From assembly GCA_947650285.1 (NCBI GenBank), contig CANTFL010001296.1, positions 186,001-250,000 on the forward strand: a DNA stretch of 64,000 nucleotides, read 5' to 3'. This document shows, piece by piece, positions 25,126-35,867 of this stretch (positions within the stretch are counted from its first letter, which is position 1; each line of letters opens with the position of its first letter). The DNA is from Hyaloperonospora brassicae. Its lineage: Eukaryota > Oomycota > Peronosporomycetes > Peronosporales > Peronosporaceae. A program made the position numbers and the translations under genes. The notes beneath the pieces are model-generated. The model did not search any database. It was not told the origin of the DNA and worked only from the letters and a program-made list of their open reading frames with translations.

Positions 25126-27774
25126 TTAGATTGGCAAACACTTCGTTTCCCAGATGCGGTTGCCCACGTACTGTAACCTGTACGAAGTATAGCGCAGTGA
25201 AATGCCCTGGAACAGGAACGCCAGGTGGCAATCGTTCTCGAGCATGGCAGCAAAGCTCTTGCGGTCCAATACGTACACCACGCAGTGCTTCGTTGCAATA
25301 AGGGACGTCTTTCGCTTCTCGCCCGTGAGAAAGCACATTTCACCCACGACCGATCCGACCGAGACAGCTTCAGTCGTACCAGCCTCTTCCTCCACTACGG
25401 CTGTGAGTGCTCCATCAATGAGCAACAAAGCACGGTCGGGTGTGTCGCCTTGCCTCCACACGACTGTATCCTTGTCAAGTTCCTCCTTGCGAAAATACTC
25501 CAATAGACGTTGCTGGACGGAGAGAGGCTGGTCCGGCATAAACCGCCGCAGGTTGCGGATATGCGCCAACTCGTCTTCATTCGCTCGGCCCGCATTGGCA
25601 GGAGATTCATGCTTGTTCACCATAGTCTTCTCGAGAATGCCGTCTTCGCACCACGCAAGAGCGCTGTCTAGATCCGATGCAACGTGCAACATGCCATTGT
25701 CACCAAAGAGCTCGATGAGGTGCACTGTGAACTTTTCGTACGCATTTGGCACCGCTGCAAACACGATCTTGCAGTTGTGTGCATCGCATGCGTACTTTAT
25801 CTTGGTGAGACGGTCGGCTGCAGACGAATCCAACCCCACCACGAGCGTGAAGTCAAGCACGAGCCAGCAGATATTCGGTCGCAGCCGCGCGCCGTCATGT
25901 AGCGTACTTTCGAGTAGAGGCCCAGCCTTACTGTTCTTGAGACTGTACCCTTTGCCAAAGAGCTCGCGCACGTAGTCGCTGAGCTGGTTGATATTGCCAA
26001 AGAAAAGATGGCCTTTGAGCTGCACGACATGGATGTTGCGACACTCGCGATCGAGCACATCCAGTTCGTCCGTCGTACGCCACGTGTGACTTCGGAGTGT
26101 AGCAGCGCTCATACTTCCACGGATCGGCGCGTTGGTCGGTGTGCGCGCACTCTGCATGACAAACGTCAAGCAAGCCAGCAACGCGCCAACAGCCAGACCT
26201 TGATTCATGCCCCAGAACGTCATGGTCCCGGCAATGGCCCAAACCGTGCCCAGCTCCAGTACATCGAGCTGGACATACGTGTCAATCAGCGCTTCTTTCA
26301 GCAGGTCCCAGCCCAGATGCATCATAACGCAGCCTGCCATGCACCGCGGCAGGTACGAAACAGCGCTGGGTCCAACAAAGAAGAAGAACAGCAACACCAG
26401 TCCAATGACAAAACCACTGCGCCGCCCAGAGCCTCCACACTTGTAGTACAGCGCTGACGTCGAGTAGCAGAGGTAGTTCTGCACACTGCCGCAGAGTCCA
26501 CCCAGCGTATTCGAGATACCGTGTGCAACGAGTTCGTCATTGATGTCCACCTCCTTGTCGATCGTGAGACTCAGCGACGGAATGTTAATGGGCACGTGCA
26601 TGAGCGAGAAGAACGTCAGACCCACGATCGTGCCAAAGTGTCGCGGGATGACATGCCACGCTACGAGCGAGAAGTCGTACTGTTGCCACAACGAGAAGAA
26701 AGGCACGTGTGGGGCACGATCAAAGAACCAGCCACGCTCGCGCGCCGTGTCAATTGGGATCCCAAGCAGGAGCAACCCCACGTAAAAGAGCGGAGGAATG
26801 GACACGAAAAACAGCGGCGGGAACAGCGGCGACTTGATGCGACGCGCGAGAAAGAACAAGAGCAGTGCCAAGACGGCCGAGCTCACCCAGAGCCATACGA
26901 CGCGGTAATCAAACAGACCTTTCACGCCACTCCAGGACCAGTCGAACGCTCGTCCCGTGGCATTTTCAATCCCGCTCTGCAGCACAAACGCCCCAATGCC
27001 GCCCACGGCACCGACGATAATGTGCTTTGGGAAAAGGTACACAATGTTGCCGAGTTTCCAGTAGCCCAGCACGAAAAACAAGAGGCCGCACACAACCGAC
27101 GACAGCGCGTACGTCACGAGGATCGTCGGCAAGACACTCGGGCTCGTTGCGCCCAGCTCCTGGATAATCGCCATCGAGATCGTGTGCATGAACGGCACGT
27201 TTTCGACCATCATTTGACAAATGGCGCCGTCAAAGTTACTGAGCGCGACAAAGGTGAACTGGCAGATGGCCGACGTCAAGAGGAACATCTGAATCCCGAG
27301 CGCCCGGGGCACGGGCATCTCGTGCCACTCGACGGGAAAGAACGACAGACCAAAGGGGACACAGATCATCAAGTTCACGAGCACGACAATTGCTATGCTG
27401 GGCACGGCTTGAACAGCGTCCAGCACGCGGTGCTTCCAGCCACGACTGCAGCCGTCTCGAGCAGTGGACGCGCGGGGACTCGTCCACGACTCAGTCGGCA
27501 ATTGCGTCGACCCGTAGTGCGCGTAGTTGCGCGACGGAGACGATGCGACGGAAGACGTGACGGTCGTGGGGAGGGACTCGAGACCACACGGCGACGGCGT
27601 GGCGACTGTGTGTGCTGGGGGTGGGAAGTGCAGCGACGTCGTGCCTGCGTCGCGGCGGAGCGGCGGGGGTTCAAAGATCATGTGGGACGGCGCGGGGGAG
27701 GACACGGGCGTGTTGCGACGCGGCGAGCGCAGCACCGGATGCGGTGACGGCGTCTGGTCGCCCAGGAGCTCCAT
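25126..27774 (-). CDS. SulP-family anion transporter with STAS and cyclic-nucleotide-binding domains
   Basis: 882 aa in a single exon; start ATG 27774 (MELLGDQTPSP). The first 120 residues are Pro/Ser/Thr-rich and probably disordered. Residues about 140-535 are a SulP core of many membrane helices (LMICVPFGLSFFPV, GGIGAFVLQSGI, FTFFSLMHVPINIPSLSLTI, GSVQNYLCYSTSALYYKCGG). A STAS domain follows (about 570-710: IHVVQLKGHLFFGNINQLSDYV, ICWLVLDFTLVVGLDSSAADRL). The C terminus is a CAP/PKA-type cyclic-nucleotide fold (about 745-870) with a phosphate-binding-like segment GEMCFLTGEKRKTS that keeps Gly-Glu and an Arg. SulP proteins move sulfate, bicarbonate or other anions; this three-domain layout suggests regulation by a nucleotide or by a fold that no longer binds one. 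Substrate and membrane are unknown. Confidence 0.85.
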   Translation of the reverse strand: MELLGDQTPSPHPVLRSPRRNTPVSSPAPSHMIFEPPPLRRDAGTTSLHFPPPAHTVATPSPCGLESLPTTVTSSVASSPSRNYAHYGSTQLPTESWTSPRASTARDGCSRGWKHRVLDAVQAVPSIAIVVLVNLMICVPFGLSFFPVEWHEMPVPRALGIQMFLLTSAICQFTFVALSNFDGAICQMMVENVPFMHTISMAIIQELGATSPSVLPTILVTYALSSVVCGLLFFVLGYWKLGNIVYLFPKHIIVGAVGGIGAFVLQSGIENATGRAFDWSWSGVKGLFDYRVVWLWVSSAVLALLLFFLARRIKSPLFPPLFFVSIPPLFYVGLLLLGIPIDTARERGWFFDRAPHVPFFSLWQQYDFSLVAWHVIPRHFGTIVGLTFFSLMHVPINIPSLSLTIDKEVDINDELVAHGISNTLGGLCGSVQNYLCYSTSALYYKCGGSGRRSGFVIGLVLLFFFFVGPSAVSYLPRCMAGCVMMHLGWDLLKEALIDTYVQLDVLELGTVWAIAGTMTFWGMNQGLAVGALLACLTFVMQSARTPTNAPIRGSMSAATLRSHTWRTTDELDVLDRECRNIHVVQLKGHLFFGNINQLSDYVRELFGKGYSLKNSKAGPLLESTLHDGARLRPNICWLVLDFTLVVGLDSSAADRLTKIKYACDAHNCKIVFAAVPNAYEKFTVHLIELFGDNGMLHVASDLDSALAWCEDGILEKTMVNKHESPANAGRANEDELAHIRNLRRFMPDQPLSVQQRLLEYFRKEELDKDTVVWRQGDTPDRALLLIDGALTAVVEEEAGTTEAVSVGSVVGEMCFLTGEKRKTSLIATKHCVVYVLDRKSFAAMLENDCHLAFLFQGISLRYTSYRLQYVGNRIWETKCLPI

Positions 27775-28412
27775 TGACAAACGACAAGTAGCTGCGCGAA
27801 TGTAGCTATGTGCTGATGATATGTGCCTTGTGGGCGATGGAATTGTGTGACTGGGTGCGAGCGAAATGTATCGACGGGCGACGCTGGGTGCCAACGGAGT
27901 AGCGCTCAGTTGCTGCTTTCTATGTACAGCATACGGGGGATCGATGGCGTCTGTCTGGGATCAAGCGAGACCAACTGCGAACGTTTCACGCGTCAGGCTT
28001 TTGGTCAAGCAGACATGCGTGTGGCCGTGAGTAGCGGATGTCAATAGCCTCAACGGAGCTAACTGGCTCAAGAGCAGCAGCGAGCGCTATCTGAGACCGA
28101 GTGATGATGCCCTGTCGACGAGCATCAAAATGTTGGATAGTGGTCCAACTCATCACAGGAGGTCGGGATTGACGATGCCGTCTTTCGATCGACTCGCTCG
28201 GCGTAATCGGCTGAACAAGCGGTTTCACACCGCAGAGGCAGCACAAAACAAAGTGCATTTTTACCGCACACCTCTTTCTATCTCTGCACCATTGTCAGTC
28301 TGTCTGCCAGCTTGTCTACATGAAGCAGACCCACCCACCCACCCCCTATAAACTGACCGACGTTGCTGCTTCCGTTGTCGTGTGCCTTTCGAGATCCACT
28401 GCGAGATCTGCT
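27775..28412. other. intergenic between H+-ATPase 3' end and SulP 5' end
   Basis: This holds the SulP upstream region and the H+-ATPase 3' flank. A short minus-strand frame around 28180-27990 is open but has no recognisable domain and is probably chance. A CCCACC repeat lies near 28330. Confidence 0.4.
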
Positions 28413-31313
28413 TTATACCTTGGCGGTACCCGACGCGTTCATGATGACGGCACGGATGACCTTCATCTCCGCCTCGAGGCGCACAAGGCGGTCCATCGCC
28501 TGCTCCAACGTCATGCTGCGCTCCATGAAAGAGCCGCCCACCGGTCGGCCCACCACGAACGATCCGCGCATGAACGAGTCGTTGTTCAGCAAGGTCGAAC
28601 CCATGCGAATACGGTTCTGGCGCTGGGCTTCCTGCTTCACGTACTTCTTGCTGCTCACCTTGCGGTCGTACACGTCCATGCGGTCGGCGTGCTCCAGCAA
28701 GAAAATGACAAGCACCTTGCCAAGATCTTGCACGAAGAACCAGCCGAGGCAGTAGATCCAGACGAAGATAGCGAGTCTCAATGGGATCGCCTTCATTTCC
28801 GTGAACGGCCAGAACAAAGCCAGAAGCGTCGACACGACAGTGGCAAAAACTGCAGCAACCGCCAGAAGACGACCAGGCGCACGCGTGAAGAACAGTCCCT
28901 CGGTACGGGCCGTGAAGACCGTCATGAAGTCGGACAGCGAGATCTTCAGGTACATCATCATCATGACTTGGTCGTACGGAAGATCACCCACACCGAAGTA
29001 AGCCAGGACGCCGTTCTCGTTCCACGAGTCGAGGCCCCAGAAGAGCAGCAGGAGCGAGCTGGCCACAGCAATCAGACCGAGCGTCGTCGCCACCCAGTAG
29101 ATGCGGGGCAGGTTCCAAACCTCAGGACGCTTCGACGGCACCACATTGTCGTAGGCAATCGAGATGATCGTACCATCGTTCAAGATCGTAATCAGCACCA
29201 AAGCAATGACAGGCAGCTTGAAGTACGGGTCCACGGCTTCGGTGCTCTCGTTGTTGTTGAGCGGGCAGTCGCCAACGCGCGGGACGAAGTGCGGGAAGCG
29301 GCAGCTGTTCGGGTGGAATAGCAGCACGGAAATGAAGAAAAACATGAGCAGCTGGATGGTGCAAGCAATGCGATACGTCACGTAGTTGCGCATGCGCTGG
29401 AAGATCTTGCGGGACAGAGTGATGGCGTTGATGATGACGGACAGACCAGGTTGCGTGAGCACAATGTCTGCAGCAGCGCGAGCCGCGTCCGTCGAGCCTT
29501 CGACTGCAATTCCGACATCGGCTTTCTTGAGGGCAGGGGCATCGTTCACACCATCACCAGTCATACCACACACCCAGCCACGCTGGCGCAACACCTCGAC
29601 AATCAAAAACTTGTGTTCCGGGAACACTTGCGCGAAGCCATCAGCGCTTTCAACGATAGCACCGTAGTCTGCGCCAAGGGTCGATGAGAGTCCATCCTGC
29701 ACATTAGCAGTCGGCAGCACATCCGTGCCAAGGATAGTCGTGCCCATTCCAAGCATACGGCACGTTTCCACGGCAATAGCGGCTTGGTCACCGGTGATCA
29801 TTTTGACGCCGATGCCGTTCTCGTGAGCTTGCTCGATAGTGCGCTTGGTATCATGTCGCGGAGGGTCCAGGAACGTCATGATGCCCAGGAACACCCAACC
29901 GCCGTTGGCCTCCTCGTCCGAAGTGCGACCGACAGCAAGCGAGCGGATACCACGTCTGGCCAAGTCCAGCACCTTGGCCTCCACGTCTTCCTGAATCTCC
30001 GTCACATTGTGCGCAAGAGCAAGAATGATTTGTGGTGCACCCTTAGTGACCTTGAAGACCTTTCCATCAGGTCCACGGACCTTGGACTCCGTGCGCTTCA
30101 CTGAAGGGTCGAACGGGATGTGGTCCATCATCGTGTACTGGTCCAGCGGGCGCAGATCAATCGCGTTCAACACGAGCGTGTCAAGCGCATCCTTGGGCGG
30201 CTCCTTCCACTTTGCAGCAAGGGCGGCTGTGACCAGCACCTCTTCACGAGTGGCCGTCGGGTGGAAGATGGGCAAGTCGTCCTGGAGTTCCATCTTGTTT
30301 CGCGTGAGCGTCCCGGTCTTGTCCGAGCACAGCATGTTCATGCCCGAGAGGGTCTCAATGGACTGCAACTGCGTCACAATGACTTTCTCTTCGGCAAGTT
30401 TGCGCGACCCGAGCGCCATAGTCGACGTGCAGACAACTTGCATGGCAATGGGAATCGAAGCCACGAGCAGCACGACGCAGAAGGCAATGGCTTCGAGGAA
30501 GTCCTCGCCGTTGTACAGCAAGTAGCCGAAACAGAAGCCCACCAAGACGAACGAGATGGCCATGAGGAACATCGTGATGCGGACGAGAATCTTCTGGAAG
30601 TGGCTCACTTCGTCCACACTCGAGATGAGACTCGCTGTCTTGCCAAAGAACGTCTGGCCGCCCGTGGCCGACACCACAGCTTCGATCTCGCCGCGCACGA
30701 CCGTCGACCCCATCTTGGCATTGTCGCCAGCCGCCATCGTCACGGGGAACGACTCGCCCGTCAGCGCGGCTTGGTCAATCTGCACGGGTTTGCCCTCGCA
30801 CAAGTCACAGTCAGCAGGGACTGCTGCGCCCGCAGAGAGCGTGATGCGGTCGCCCGGCACGAGCAGCGCCGCGTTGATGGTCTGGTGCACGCCGTCGCGG
30901 ATGACTTGGGCTTCGGGCTTGAGACTGGCCTTGAGCGCGGCGACGGCATTGCCGGCCTTGAGCTCTTCGTACCAGCCCACAGTGCCATTGAGCACTTGCA
31001 GGAAGAGGAGCACAAAGAAGTCGGGCCAGTCGTTCGTGATGGCCTCGACGAGGATCGCGAGCCAGATCATGATCTGCATGGGCCCCCAGAACTGCTCGGC
31101 CAGTTGGAGCCACATGCTCTTCTCCTTGCTCTCGAGCTCATTGGGGCCAAAGACCTTGAGGCGCCGCGAGGCTTCGACGGTGCTCAGCCCCGCTTCGCCC
31201 GTGTCGAGGAGCGAGCGCTTGTCCACGCCCATGTAGAACCGGTCGTCGTTGGCGCTCGCACCGCTGTACGAGTGCTCGTCGCCGTTAGCGAGCAGCGGAC
31301 TTTGCTCGGACAT
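28413..31313 (-). CDS. PMA1: plasma-membrane P-type H+-ATPase (P3A)
   Basis: 966 aa in a single exon, ATG at 31313. Motifs appear in order: the actuator loop LTGESFPV; the phosphorylation motif CSDKTGTLTRNK with Asp331; KGAPQIIL; the P3A signature DPPRHDTKRTI; MITGDQ; and GMTGDGVNDAPALKKADVGIAVEGSTDAARAAADIVLT. About ten membrane helices include SIPIAMQVV in M4 and LIxILNDGTIISIAYD in M6. It pumps protons out of the cell and powers uptake. The C-terminal tail ends in a helical coiled-coil-like segment (MTLEQAMDRLVRLEAEMKVIRAVI) and lacks the plant-type terminal 14-3-3 site, so regulation must differ from plants. It marks the right edge of the gene-dense island. Confidence 0.95.
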   Translation of the reverse strand: MSEQSPLLANGDEHSYSGASANDDRFYMGVDKRSLLDTGEAGLSTVEASRRLKVFGPNELESKEKSMWLQLAEQFWGPMQIMIWLAILVEAITNDWPDFFVLLFLQVLNGTVGWYEELKAGNAVAALKASLKPEAQVIRDGVHQTINAALLVPGDRITLSAGAAVPADCDLCEGKPVQIDQAALTGESFPVTMAAGDNAKMGSTVVRGEIEAVVSATGGQTFFGKTASLISSVDEVSHFQKILVRITMFLMAISFVLVGFCFGYLLYNGEDFLEAIAFCVVLLVASIPIAMQVVCTSTMALGSRKLAEEKVIVTQLQSIETLSGMNMLCSDKTGTLTRNKMELQDDLPIFHPTATREEVLVTAALAAKWKEPPKDALDTLVLNAIDLRPLDQYTMMDHIPFDPSVKRTESKVRGPDGKVFKVTKGAPQIILALAHNVTEIQEDVEAKVLDLARRGIRSLAVGRTSDEEANGGWVFLGIMTFLDPPRHDTKRTIEQAHENGIGVKMITGDQAAIAVETCRMLGMGTTILGTDVLPTANVQDGLSSTLGADYGAIVESADGFAQVFPEHKFLIVEVLRQRGWVCGMTGDGVNDAPALKKADVGIAVEGSTDAARAAADIVLTQPGLSVIINAITLSRKIFQRMRNYVTYRIACTIQLLMFFFISVLLFHPNSCRFPHFVPRVGDCPLNNNESTEAVDPYFKLPVIALVLITILNDGTIISIAYDNVVPSKRPEVWNLPRIYWVATTLGLIAVASSLLLLFWGLDSWNENGVLAYFGVGDLPYDQVMMMMYLKISLSDFMTVFTARTEGLFFTRAPGRLLAVAAVFATVVSTLLALFWPFTEMKAIPLRLAIFVWIYCLGWFFVQDLGKVLVIFLLEHADRMDVYDRKVSSKKYVKQEAQRQNRIRMGSTLLNNDSFMRGSFVVGRPVGGSFMERSMTLEQAMDRLVRLEAEMKVIRAVIMNASGTAKV

Positions 31314-34009
31314 GATGGCCGGACGACGTGGCCTCCCCCTCGTTTGTTGTTTGTCTTGAACGCTGTAGCGACAGTCGCCGGATCGATGGAAGATCGCCCG
31401 GACGTGCCCCGCAAATGGAAAAGTGAGACCTTAAGCAGGAGCGCTGGATCGGATTTTTTTCCAAATAAGATTCGGGCGGCGCGCCGGCCACTCACGCCCG
31501 CCCGGAGGAGCAGATATGGACCAATCAGGAGGCCGCCGACGTGGCCGACTCCAAACGCAGAGGCAGCTCCGTCTCTCGTTTGCGGGTAGGGTCTCGCGCG
31601 CTGGACAGTCGAGGGGACTTTCGATCGGCACGAGTTCATTGGTGGATCCCCTGGCCACGCGCGCCGTCGTCGAGGCCCCTCGTCTTGCGTCTTGGAGTGG
31701 GCCTCTGCAGCTGGATATCATGTAGCGGGTGTGAGTTAGTGTTGCCCAGTCAGATGAGGCGATTTGCCCGTAGCGGCTCCATCTCAATGCGAGGGCTGAC
31801 GTGTTCAGAGGGTGAGTCTACGACGGCTCAAAGTGTCGTCCATTTCTGGACAACCGGCGTCGTCAATTAACGGCCTTGGCTATGCGTGAGCATAGAGGGG
31901 CGTCGACAGTTCTTCGAGGGGCTCGATTACATGCCTCCCTTGAACTTTTACTCTTGAGGCTAGCGGAGTTTCGCTACCACTAGAGAGGTGCTTTGATCCA
32001 CCGCCGCGACCGGCGCTGTATTCTAGGCTTAGAAGATTTCAGACTTCTAGCGCGTAACCATCATGTGCAATAGACAGTCATGAATCTCTCTCTCAATGCG
32101 AGGGCTGGCACTGACTGCCCTTCGGCGGGCATCGTTGCGGCTAGAGGGTGGCATGTCAGACGCGTGGCAAAAGCGGGAAGGCAAAGCTTGAGATTGCACG
32201 CGAACGAGCTCTTTGTGTCGTGGACAGCCTCGCGACGACAAAACTTTGGCTCTTGGGCTTTGCAACCAGTTTACCGTCGAACAAAAGCATCGAGCGCGTC
32301 TGGCCACATGATCGGCAGCAAGACAGTAGGTGGCTATCTCGATTGACGATCTATACGCCTTTTTCGAGCGGGAGCAGCACGGAACGCGCTCTCGCCTCAA
32401 CGCCGGCCGCCCTCGTCCTCCTGCGCGGTCGTTTCCTTGCGGACGGTTGTGCATCCAGAACGCAGCTTGGACATTTCAAGGCACGACGGGTGATCAATGT
32501 TAGCCGTAGAAAGCTCATGCATCTTGGTTTCTGTAGGGGCTCTAATAATCATGATGAAAATCGATGCACCTCATGATATAGCCGGTTGCAGACGCGAAGA
32601 TGAACGCTTCATTCACATCCACAAATTATTGTCGCCCTCGGAGGCGTTCTAGTGTGTTCGGCGCGTCATCTAGCTGGACAACATACAAAAAAGCGACGGT
32701 CGTAGCTCCGTGACGTGTTCGCGTGGTGACTGCTCTGTACCGGTCGAATTGCTAACATTGTTTTGAAAATATTAGAATTTACGGATTGCGTTATGTCGAG
32801 ATTTGGTTCATGTAGCTGTAGGTATACCCAAGCTATCTCACGGAAGCCGAGAGCAAGCACGTGTATAGCAAGTCCGTCGTGCAATGCTATTGGATAATGA
32901 ATGCAGGGTTTGTCAGAAAGTAGTGGTGAAGGAGGTATACGTACCACATCGCACATCGATACTTAACAGCGTACCCACTGCATAAAGGACATACCCGCTG
33001 ACCCTCTAGCCAGTCATAACTGTAGAAAAGCTCGAGTAGCATCTCCTCGTGTAGCATCGCCCGTGCCATTCGGCGAGCATAGAATTCATATCGAGTCGGC
33101 CCTGCAAGCAAGATTGACGTTACGTTATTTGTTAAGTTCTAAATATTGTTCAGCCCGCCATAGTTTTCGCGTTCCTCATTGGCTGGTATAGACCATTGTG
33201 CGGCCATCAAAGCGCCTAATGAAGAATGTGATGGGGCACATTGCTCATTCGATAAGTGTTGAGCCCTTGTGCCAATACAGTACAAGGGTGTGCGTTTCCA
33301 AAACATCACGTACAACGCACGTGCAGAGGAAGTGAAGAGCAAGCACGAGTTGGTTTGAATGAGAGAACGCAAAACACTGTTCAAAACACTTAATCTTTGT
33401 TTATAAACCTTCTTCATCTTACTTCAACTATATCAAACTACAACTTGCAATGTAGGATCTTGCTCACCGCCCGTTGCGCGCGTCTAGCAGCGATTGGCGG
33501 TTTATTTGAGTAATATAATGGCCTGACTCAACCAATAGTGAAGCGGTGCCGAATAGTACGTCTCTAAATAATATTGCTCCAAGGTTGACTCGAACGGGTG
33601 ACATTGCATGACATAATCGAAGAAGACAATATTTACATCGACACAATACGTGTCTATGACATGTAACAGACTCACCCCATTACAAATAATACATGCGCGC
33701 AATAAGTGACAACCTTGTAGTCGCCATACATACCACTAGCTAGATAACCTCACATGATAATGAACACACTTCTTACAAGTCCTTAATCATAGTTATAAAA
33801 GTCCACATTGTAATAGAGTATACATTAGATTGTAGTGCGTCTGAAATGGAAGATGTAGAACTGAGAGTTTCAATGAACGACATTGTCCTGTCACGCATAT
33901 ACCCGTAAGTTACCTGCGAAAATCAAGTGCATGCATCTAGATGTCGCCTCGCGCATCACTATTCGCTGCACTCCAGTAGTCACTGTGTCTCAAGAGTCGC
34001 GCCGTTCTA
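31314..34009. other. gene-poor region
   Basis: The first 400 bp are the upstream region of the H+-ATPase. Beyond this no intact gene is seen. Open frames around 32050-32570 exist on both strands without a recognisable domain. From about 32.6 kb the DNA becomes AT-rich. The words CTCAATGCGAGGGCTG occur at both about 31783 and 32093, perhaps a trace of a repeat. Part of 33.4-34.0 kb may be the remains of a Copia LTR next to the pol remnant, but no LTR pair was found. Confidence 0.45.
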
Positions 34010-35400
34010 GGAGTTGCGTCATCTCAACACTCCGTCCCAGAATTCCTTGGCACCAGAGACACAAACTCGCTTGGTTCGCGTAGCCGCGTAGCAGCGAATG
34101 TCTTGGCGAACACGTCAGCCCGCATCACTTAAGACTCGTAGCACACCATCTTTATTTCGCCCTTCTTGGTGTAATCGACAGGAACTTAAGCCAAACTGCA
34201 AAGTACTTCGCTTTCCTCGAGCTGTCTTTGTCGGTGTTAGTGATAATCGCCGCCTGGTTGTCGACATACATCATGATTGAGGCTATTACCTTCAGTTCAA
34301 CTTCGTCAAGTCGCACACTCGTCACCGGCAATCCCGCAGCGAAATCCGCTTCAATCATCGATAACAAAATCATACCGTTTATACACAGCACGCCACCACT
34401 CTGAGACTTGTAATCGTTGCGAACCGCTGCGTATTCGCTAAAGCCGAACCTTCTCATATAACCCGTCCATCTTTAGCCTTACCTTCATTATCGTTCGTCC
34501 GCAATGACAGTTTTTTTTCACTTTAAAGATACTTAATGATCCGCTCAACTTATCGCCAATCGTACTTTAGAGGCGTATGCGCTCGACGTCTGGCTTGATT
34601 CACGGCAGGGTCTTGTAAATGCGCAAGACACAGCGGGCTTTCGATCAGCGAGTGAGCTTAATCGTTGATCAACATCCCGCTGGGTCTTGCACTTGCACTA
34701 CCACTTTATTTTGATTAATTATCGCTTTCGCCTTCACTGTCTTGATCTACTTCGATCGGTGTTCGTATTGGGGTGACAGCCTAAGGTTAGTTTTTAACGA
34801 GCAGCTCACAGATGCACTTTGATCGCATATATTGTACCTTTTTTGTGTCATACGTTACCCCTCTATCGGTGAACTTCGTCAATTGTCCATGGTCTTTCAA
34901 CTCTGGTACGTGCATTTGCGAAAGAAGTGTTTCAATATGGTGGTATTCGCGCTCGGCACCAATCGCTGTTTACATACCGGAATCACCCCTTTCGTAGCAT
35001 GGAAAGATGTCGATGTTACACTGCGCATGAATTTCGGTACAGCGTATTCCATCTTGCTTCAAGACGCACAGGATCTTCTTTCGTCACAATGCTGATTGTC
35101 GCCGTCGTCTTGATCAGACCCTTTGGCATTGTGCATTCCATTACCAGTCCTTGCGGTTGGTGCAGAAAGATTTCCAAATCGTTTTTTATCTCATCCTTTA
35201 CGGACGCGTGGGTAACGCCGCTGTGTCGCGCGGGGACTCGCCATATTCTTGTGAGCGCTAGAACTATCTTCGTCGTCGTCGTATTCGTTACTGCACTAAA
35301 TGTCATATTACAATCAATGACATGATATTGATTGTTGTCGCAGAGAACTAGCCTCAACTTGTATGAATTTGGCCTGCCGTTAGCGTAGCTCTGGTTTTCT
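34010..35400 (-). pseudogene. decayed Ty1/Copia pol remnant (RT to RNase H)
   Basis: Read on the minus strand, broken frames match Copia pol in order. At about 35357-35016 the reverse-transcriptase segment LALTRIWRVPARHSGVTHASVKDEIKNDLEIFLHQPQG corresponds to the Copia block before its bulky PQG motif. At about 34400-34160 the RNase H region SQSGGVLCINGMILLSMIEADFAAG and MMYVDNQAAI appears. Down to about 34020 follows the tail, KKGEIKMVCYES then VMRADVFAKTFAATRLRE. Several frame changes and stops separate these parts. The remnant is cut on its 5' side by the LTR of Gypsy element A, so it is older than that insertion. Confidence 0.7.
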
Positions 35401-35433
35401 TCCTCAGTAATGTATTTTTATTTTTGACCTCGA

Positions 35434-35823
35434 TGTAACGGGGCAGCCCGTTACATGAAATTGTCACTTTAAGGAAAGTGACAATAAAGAATATAAAGAT
35501 GGATATTCTTTGAACAATATCACCAAAGTGGTGATATTAAAGGGTCGACCAAAGGGTCTGTTCATTGGTTGATATCGTGATGATATCAACCCACCAATCG
35601 CCGCAAGACGCGCGCAATGAGTGGTGACGAGACGTCACCATACATGCAGTTATATTAGTATAATTGAATTAAGTCAAACGAAGAGACAGTAGTTTAAAGA
35701 CTTGATGTATTAATATAACAGTTCTACTTTTACCCTACCTACGCTTCCTCGCTTGCCACGTGTACGTCTGTCGGGGCACTCAAAACCCTTGCGTTAAGTT
35801 ACGCAAGGGTGTGCCCCGTTACA
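35434..35823 (+). mobile_element. Gypsy element A, 5' LTR (type 1)
   Basis: 390 bp, beginning TGTAACGGGGCAG and ending CCCCGTTACA. It matches the LTR at 43747-44135 (inverted) more closely than the other LTR of its own element at 41759-42150: shared type-1 differences include GCACTCAAAAC and the CTACTTTTACCCTACC region. Much of its length is made of perfect inverted repeats, for example ATTGTCACTTT/AAAGTGACAAT at 35460-35485, AATATCACC/GGTGATATT at 35516-35538 and ACCCTTGCGT/ACGCAAGGGT at 35785-35810. The flank immediately left is CTCGA. Confidence 0.95.
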
Positions 35824-35825
35824 CC

Positions 35826-35837
35826 TGGTAGCACTTT
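35826..35837 (+). promoter_or_regulatory. primer-binding site of element A
   Basis: TGGTAGCACTTT starts two bases after the LTR, the usual place for the tRNA primer site of an LTR retrotransposon. Element C has TGGTAGCACTTG at the matching place. The TGGT start fits a tRNA 3' end (ACCA); the tRNA species is not identified. Element B has lost this site. Confidence 0.75.
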
Positions 35838-35867
35838 GTAGTCCTTCCAAGGACCACATCATCCAAC

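Noticed and set aside
32047..32576. Opposed open frames downstream of the gene island
   Set aside because: No recognisable domain; both strands open to a similar extent, which suggests chance.
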